A program made the translations under genes and the position numbers. This document shows, in pieces, positions 44,586 to 47,511 of a stretch of DNA of 47,511 nt. Origin of the DNA: Fidelibacterota bacterium (lineage in GTDB: Bacteria; Pseudomonadota; Alphaproteobacteria; Rhodospirillales; Rhodospirillaceae). Each line of letters begins with the position of its first letter. The first letter of the stretch is position 1. The notes below the pieces were generated by a model that saw only the letters and a program-made list of their open reading frames with translations, had not been told where the DNA came from and did not search any database. The stretch lies in the NCBI GenBank assembly GCA_947476275.1, contig CANJPQ010000031.1, forward strand, positions 1 through 47,511, read 5' to 3'.

Positions 44586-46682
44586 ATGAACAAACAAGAA
44601 ATCTTGGTGCGGCGGGGAAGCTGGACTGCTGCCTTATTTTTAATGGCGTTGAACTTGTCCGCTAGGACTGTCACCGCGGAGGAGGCGACGCGGGATCCTG
44701 GTCAATCCAATTCCCAGCCCGACTTCTCTGCTTATGATTGTTCTGCCATAGGCTCTCCCGGAACTGGGGCAGTGATCCATTTTGGTCAGATAGTCCAGGG
44801 AACGTACTATGAGTGGTATCAATATCACAGCAGCACAGATAGCCGACTGTCGTGCATTAGCCTGCTAAAGCCAAAAGCAAAAACGCTAGATATTGCAGAA
44901 GCAAAAGCTTTCATTGCCATCTCTGCCGCAGTGGGCGTTGCTACGCCTAGCGCGCAGGAAAGAGCGGCACAAACGGGCATCACATCCGACTCCATTGCGC
45001 CGCCCGCAGCACTGCCCCGCGCTTACTATCCCGAAAAATCTCAATCGGGATCTTCTACGCCCCTACCCCCCCCGGCCGGAGCGCAATTCCCAGCGCAGAA
45101 CGAAAATCAGAATTCAACGACGACTGCCCCTCTACCCTCTAACGATAAGGGTGGGACGATTGTACCCAGGGCCGACGCAACACCTGAACGTCAACAGACA
45201 ATCGGAAAGGATGATCGCTTTAGGGTTACGCCCAACGGCTACCCTTCCGCCACGATCGGTTATCTTTTGGTCGCATATCCAGATGGAGATCGCGCCAGTT
45301 GCACAGCCACGCTTGCCAGCGCCTACGTCGTGCTAACCGCAGGCCACTGCATTCATAACAATGACCACGGCGGTTGGGCCAAAGAAATCTCATTTTATCC
45401 CGGACAAGATCAGGCAGCGAACGGGCAAGTAATTAGACCTTACGGGGGAAAGTCCGATTGGAAATGGGAGCGCGCAACGCTGGCCTGGAGTAAAGTATCA
45501 GGACCGTCGTTGCATCCCATTGCGGACTACTCAAGTGACTACGCGGCCGTCCAGTTCCGAACGCCGTTCACGTTCACAAACACTTTTATGCCGGTGGTTT
45601 TCAATGGCACCGACGGCGTAAACAACGCGGGGTATCCCAACACCGTCGGAGGAACGACGAATAATCTGGCCCAATGGGCATCAGTCGGCGCAGAAGATTC
45701 CACTTCCATCGCGGCTCTAAGAACGATTCATATGCGAGAATTTTTGCTGGATGTTTCTCCAGGTAACAGCGGTGGCCCTTTCTGGACATACTATCCCAGC
45801 ACCGGACAGCGAGCTTTTGTTGGAGTCGTTTCGTATGGGGACGCTCTCAACGATCAGGGGGGAGGCCCCTGGTTCGATGGCTGGAACCAATCGCTCGTTG
45901 CTTCTTGGATAAGTTGGACACCGGAATCTGATAACCAAAATCTGCCTGCATCTCCTTCGGTTTCAGGACTCCGAGTACCAAGTATCTTTGGATCTGCACA
46001 GGCAGGATCGCAATCTTATATCCGCCTGTTCAATCCAACCGCCAATGCGGGCACGGTTCAGCTTACTCTTGCGGACGTAAATACAGGGGAAGGTTTGGGA
46101 GTCTGGACCAGCCCCAGCATCCCCCCGACTTCCGAACTACAATTCAGCATCTCTTCGATTGAACGTTCCGCTAGTCCGCCAATTTCCCCAAGAAGCTACT
46201 ACTCAATTTCCGCACGCCCCACCTTCGACGGTTATTTTCAAAATGTCCTATGGAACTCGGGTAACGGCTCCCTCACCAACCTAACAAGCTGCGCTACCAA
46301 GGTCACGGCAGACCCGACTGTATTGGTCGGAGTTCACAGCTCTTTGCTTCAAGCCGGATACCCGAGCTACGTCGTAGTTCACAACACCGGCTTGACGGCA
46401 GCCAACGTTACGCTTGGCATTTACGACGCGGGCACGGGCGCCAAATTAGGGACATATGTAACGCCGACAATTTCCGCAAACGGGCAGCACATTCAGACAA
46501 TGACTAATATCGAAGGCCGCGCCTCGCCGCCTATAAGGCCGACCAGCGCCATGTATCATTACATCGTACGGGCAGAAACACAGTTGGACGGCGAGCTTCA
46601 GCACTTCGTCTTCAACGCTTCTTCGGGTGTGATTACGGATATCTCTTACTACTGCTCCATGTCTCCGGCCCCCAGCTCATAA
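44586..46682 (+). CDS. Secreted trypsin-like serine protease with duplicated C-terminal module
   Basis: A 698-residue protein. It has a signal peptide (about 1-31), an N-terminal region (about 45-120), a Pro/Ser/Asn/Gln-rich linker (about 140-205) and an S1/V8-like protease domain (about 210-445) with His254 in LTAGHCIH, Asp318 in YSSDYAAVQF and Ser395 in SPGNSGGPFW. Two tandem homologous modules follow (about 460-575 and 578-690), each ending in a shared IExxASPPIxPxS block and FDGYFQNVLWN / LDGELQHFVFN strands, probably beta-sandwiches for binding. AAAGGAAG precedes the ATG. GC is about 10-15 points lower than the left part of the window, suggesting transfer. Confidence 0.88.
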   Translation: MNKQEILVRRGSWTAALFLMALNLSARTVTAEEATRDPGQSNSQPDFSAYDCSAIGSPGTGAVIHFGQIVQGTYYEWYQYHSSTDSRLSCISLLKPKAKTLDIAEAKAFIAISAAVGVATPSAQERAAQTGITSDSIAPPAALPRAYYPEKSQSGSSTPLPPPAGAQFPAQNENQNSTTTAPLPSNDKGGTIVPRADATPERQQTIGKDDRFRVTPNGYPSATIGYLLVAYPDGDRASCTATLASAYVVLTAGHCIHNNDHGGWAKEISFYPGQDQAANGQVIRPYGGKSDWKWERATLAWSKVSGPSLHPIADYSSDYAAVQFRTPFTFTNTFMPVVFNGTDGVNNAGYPNTVGGTTNNLAQWASVGAEDSTSIAALRTIHMREFLLDVSPGNSGGPFWTYYPSTGQRAFVGVVSYGDALNDQGGGPWFDGWNQSLVASWISWTPESDNQNLPASPSVSGLRVPSIFGSAQAGSQSYIRLFNPTANAGTVQLTLADVNTGEGLGVWTSPSIPPTSELQFSISSIERSASPPISPRSYYSISARPTFDGYFQNVLWNSGNGSLTNLTSCATKVTADPTVLVGVHSSLLQAGYPSYVVVHNTGLTAANVTLGIYDAGTGAKLGTYVTPTISANGQHIQTMTNIEGRASPPIRPTSAMYHYIVRAETQLDGELQHFVFNASSGVITDISYYCSMSPAPSS

Positions 46683-46811
46683 ATAATACAGCGGAACAAG
46701 AGAGCAAACAGCCGCAGCCGTTTTGGAAAGATATCGCTATTGGACGCATGAATGCTTAGCGCTCAGACCCATCGAAAATTTCCAGATCAGAACCACTTTG
46801 GAAAATTAGGG

Positions 46812-47129
46812 ATGCGCGGATTTTACATGGCGCTGGCCGTTGCCTTGACATACGCCGCGCCGGTATCTGCGGAACCATCAAGTTCAACGCCTCCGGTAGT
46901 GAGCGCGCCATCGGGGCCTTATAAGACAAGGGCTGCTTCCGTTCAGTTGCCTTATTCGAATCTGGATGTTTTCCGTTTGCTCACAAGGCAACCCGTCCCA
47001 GACGAGACAGTAACGCTTACTGCGCCACCGGAGATACCAGTTGCACCACCATTATCGATAACAACCAACCAGGATTTAGAAACCTCTCCATCTTCTGGTC
47101 GCCGGGTCGAATCGTTTTTTGGAAAATAG
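46812..47129 (+). CDS. Small exported hypothetical protein (105 aa)
   Basis: The 105-residue product opens with a signal peptide (MRGFYMALAVALTYAAPVSA) and continues as a Pro/Ser/Thr-rich mature part with no cysteine or known domain. An ATG at 46752 is in frame and would add 20 residues before the signal; the ATG at 46812 is preferred because it puts the signal first, though its ribosome site is poor. It lies 129 bp after the protease on the same strand and could be a partner or a cell-wall accessory. Function unknown. Confidence 0.6.
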   Translation: MRGFYMALAVALTYAAPVSAEPSSSTPPVVSAPSGPYKTRAASVQLPYSNLDVFRLLTRQPVPDETVTLTAPPEIPVAPPLSITTNQDLETSPSSGRRVESFFGK

Positions 47130-47165
47130 GTCGTACGGAAGTTCGACAGTTGAACCTGCTCGTGG

Positions 47166-47511
47166 CTATCGGATCCTTAATCGCCGGATAGCGCTTTGCG
47201 CTTGCTGCAGTTGCTCGGGTGTAAATGCCGCCGCAAGCTCGTCACGAGACCTGATGGCCGCTTCGCGGAGCTGTTTTGCATTGACTCCCTGATAGGCCGC
47301 CGGAGCTATTCCGATTGCATTAGGATCGCCAAGGCGATTGCTGGCGACGCTGAACCAGACGTATGTGTTTCGGCATGGAATAAGGACCCCGTTTAAGGGG
47401 TGATCGGCATTCAAAAGGGCCCCCCTTAGACGCAGGGGTTCAGACTGCCCTCCGATGAACTCGGAGGACATGTGGGGATGTTGGTCGTGGAGACGATTGC
47501 CAAGATTCGTC
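47166..47511 (-). CDS. Hypothetical protein, 5' end beyond the window
   Basis: The frame is open from the stop at 47166 to the window edge. An ATG at 47471 exists but has no clear ribosome site, so the gene probably starts outside. The visible part includes VWFSVASNRLGDPNAIGIAP and a helical C terminus with FTPEQLQQAQSAIRRLRIR. No family is recognised. It lies in the lower-GC segment and converges with the small exported protein at 46812. Confidence 0.5.
   Translation of the reverse strand, partial: TNLGNRLHDQHPHMSSEFIGGQSEPLRLRGALLNADHPLNGVLIPCRNTYVWFSVASNRLGDPNAIGIAPAAYQGVNAKQLREAAIRSRDELAAAFTPEQLQQAQSAIRRLRIR

Noticed and set aside
43775-47511. A second copy of the tRNA-Pro 3' end marking the island's other border
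   Set aside because: None was seen to the right within the window.

Overview
The window is a high-GC stretch of bacterial chromosome. Glycyl-tRNA synthetase in separate alpha and beta chains, a GcvT-like YgfZ protein, a zinc-ribbon-tailed MscL and the order DUF2007 / methyltransferase / S49 peptidase / glyQ / glyS / ppdK all point to an alphaproteobacterium. A Rhizomicrobium/Micropepsis-like or rhodospirillal relative is possible, but this cannot be settled from sequence alone. GC falls clearly after the tRNA-Pro at 43723-43799, where an accessory segment begins.

Layout. 73-149 is a tRNA-Asp with a poorly paired acceptor stem. 182-8374 holds envelope and redox genes: an exported alpha/beta hydrolase, three separate Rossmann-fold (NmrA-like) proteins that each carry a signal peptide, a thiolase, an SMR exporter, a GPH-type transporter, a putatively exported aldo/keto reductase and MscL. 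8616-10091 is a Deg/HtrA protease. 10150-13634 is a minus-strand operon for fatty-acid-type metabolism (GST, bifunctional enoyl-CoA hydratase/3-hydroxyacyl-CoA dehydrogenase, SDR). 13725-18451 has a large secreted alpha/beta hydrolase, a TonB/TolA-like protein, a SUMF1-fold protein and an orphan modA with a ModE-like palindrome upstream. 18630-21016 is an amidohydrolase/dihydroorotase-like pair. 21032-25983 is a surface-glycan cluster (asparagine-synthase-type amidotransferase and three glycosyltransferases). 26116-27012 is ygfZ.

Two parts stand out. First, 27198-32303 encodes a 1701-residue protein made almost wholly of about 210 tandem octapeptides of the form [AG]-[LF]-[TS]-x-x-Q-[ILV]-x. 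Ahead of it lies an exact-consensus sigma-54 promoter (27125-27140) and, further up, a double palindrome suitable for an enhancer-binding protein. Second, 33060-35975 encodes pyruvate phosphate dikinase fused in frame behind a complete Cro/YdaS-type helix-turn-helix domain. The DNA just upstream is packed with CTTAC/GTAAG palindromes that look like operators for that domain. This suggests a metabolic enzyme that reads DNA, perhaps autoregulating its own synthesis.

36295-43601 is a mostly minus-strand housekeeping block (small unknown genes, glyS, glyQ, zinc-ribbon protein, S49 peptidase, N6-adenine methyltransferase, DUF2007), ending with the divergent polyprenyl diphosphate synthase gene. 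After the tRNA-Pro, the lower-GC segment carries a large secreted trypsin-like protease with a duplicated C-terminal module, small unknown exported proteins and about 780 bp with few or no genes. It looks like the edge of an integrated island, but no integrase lies inside the window.
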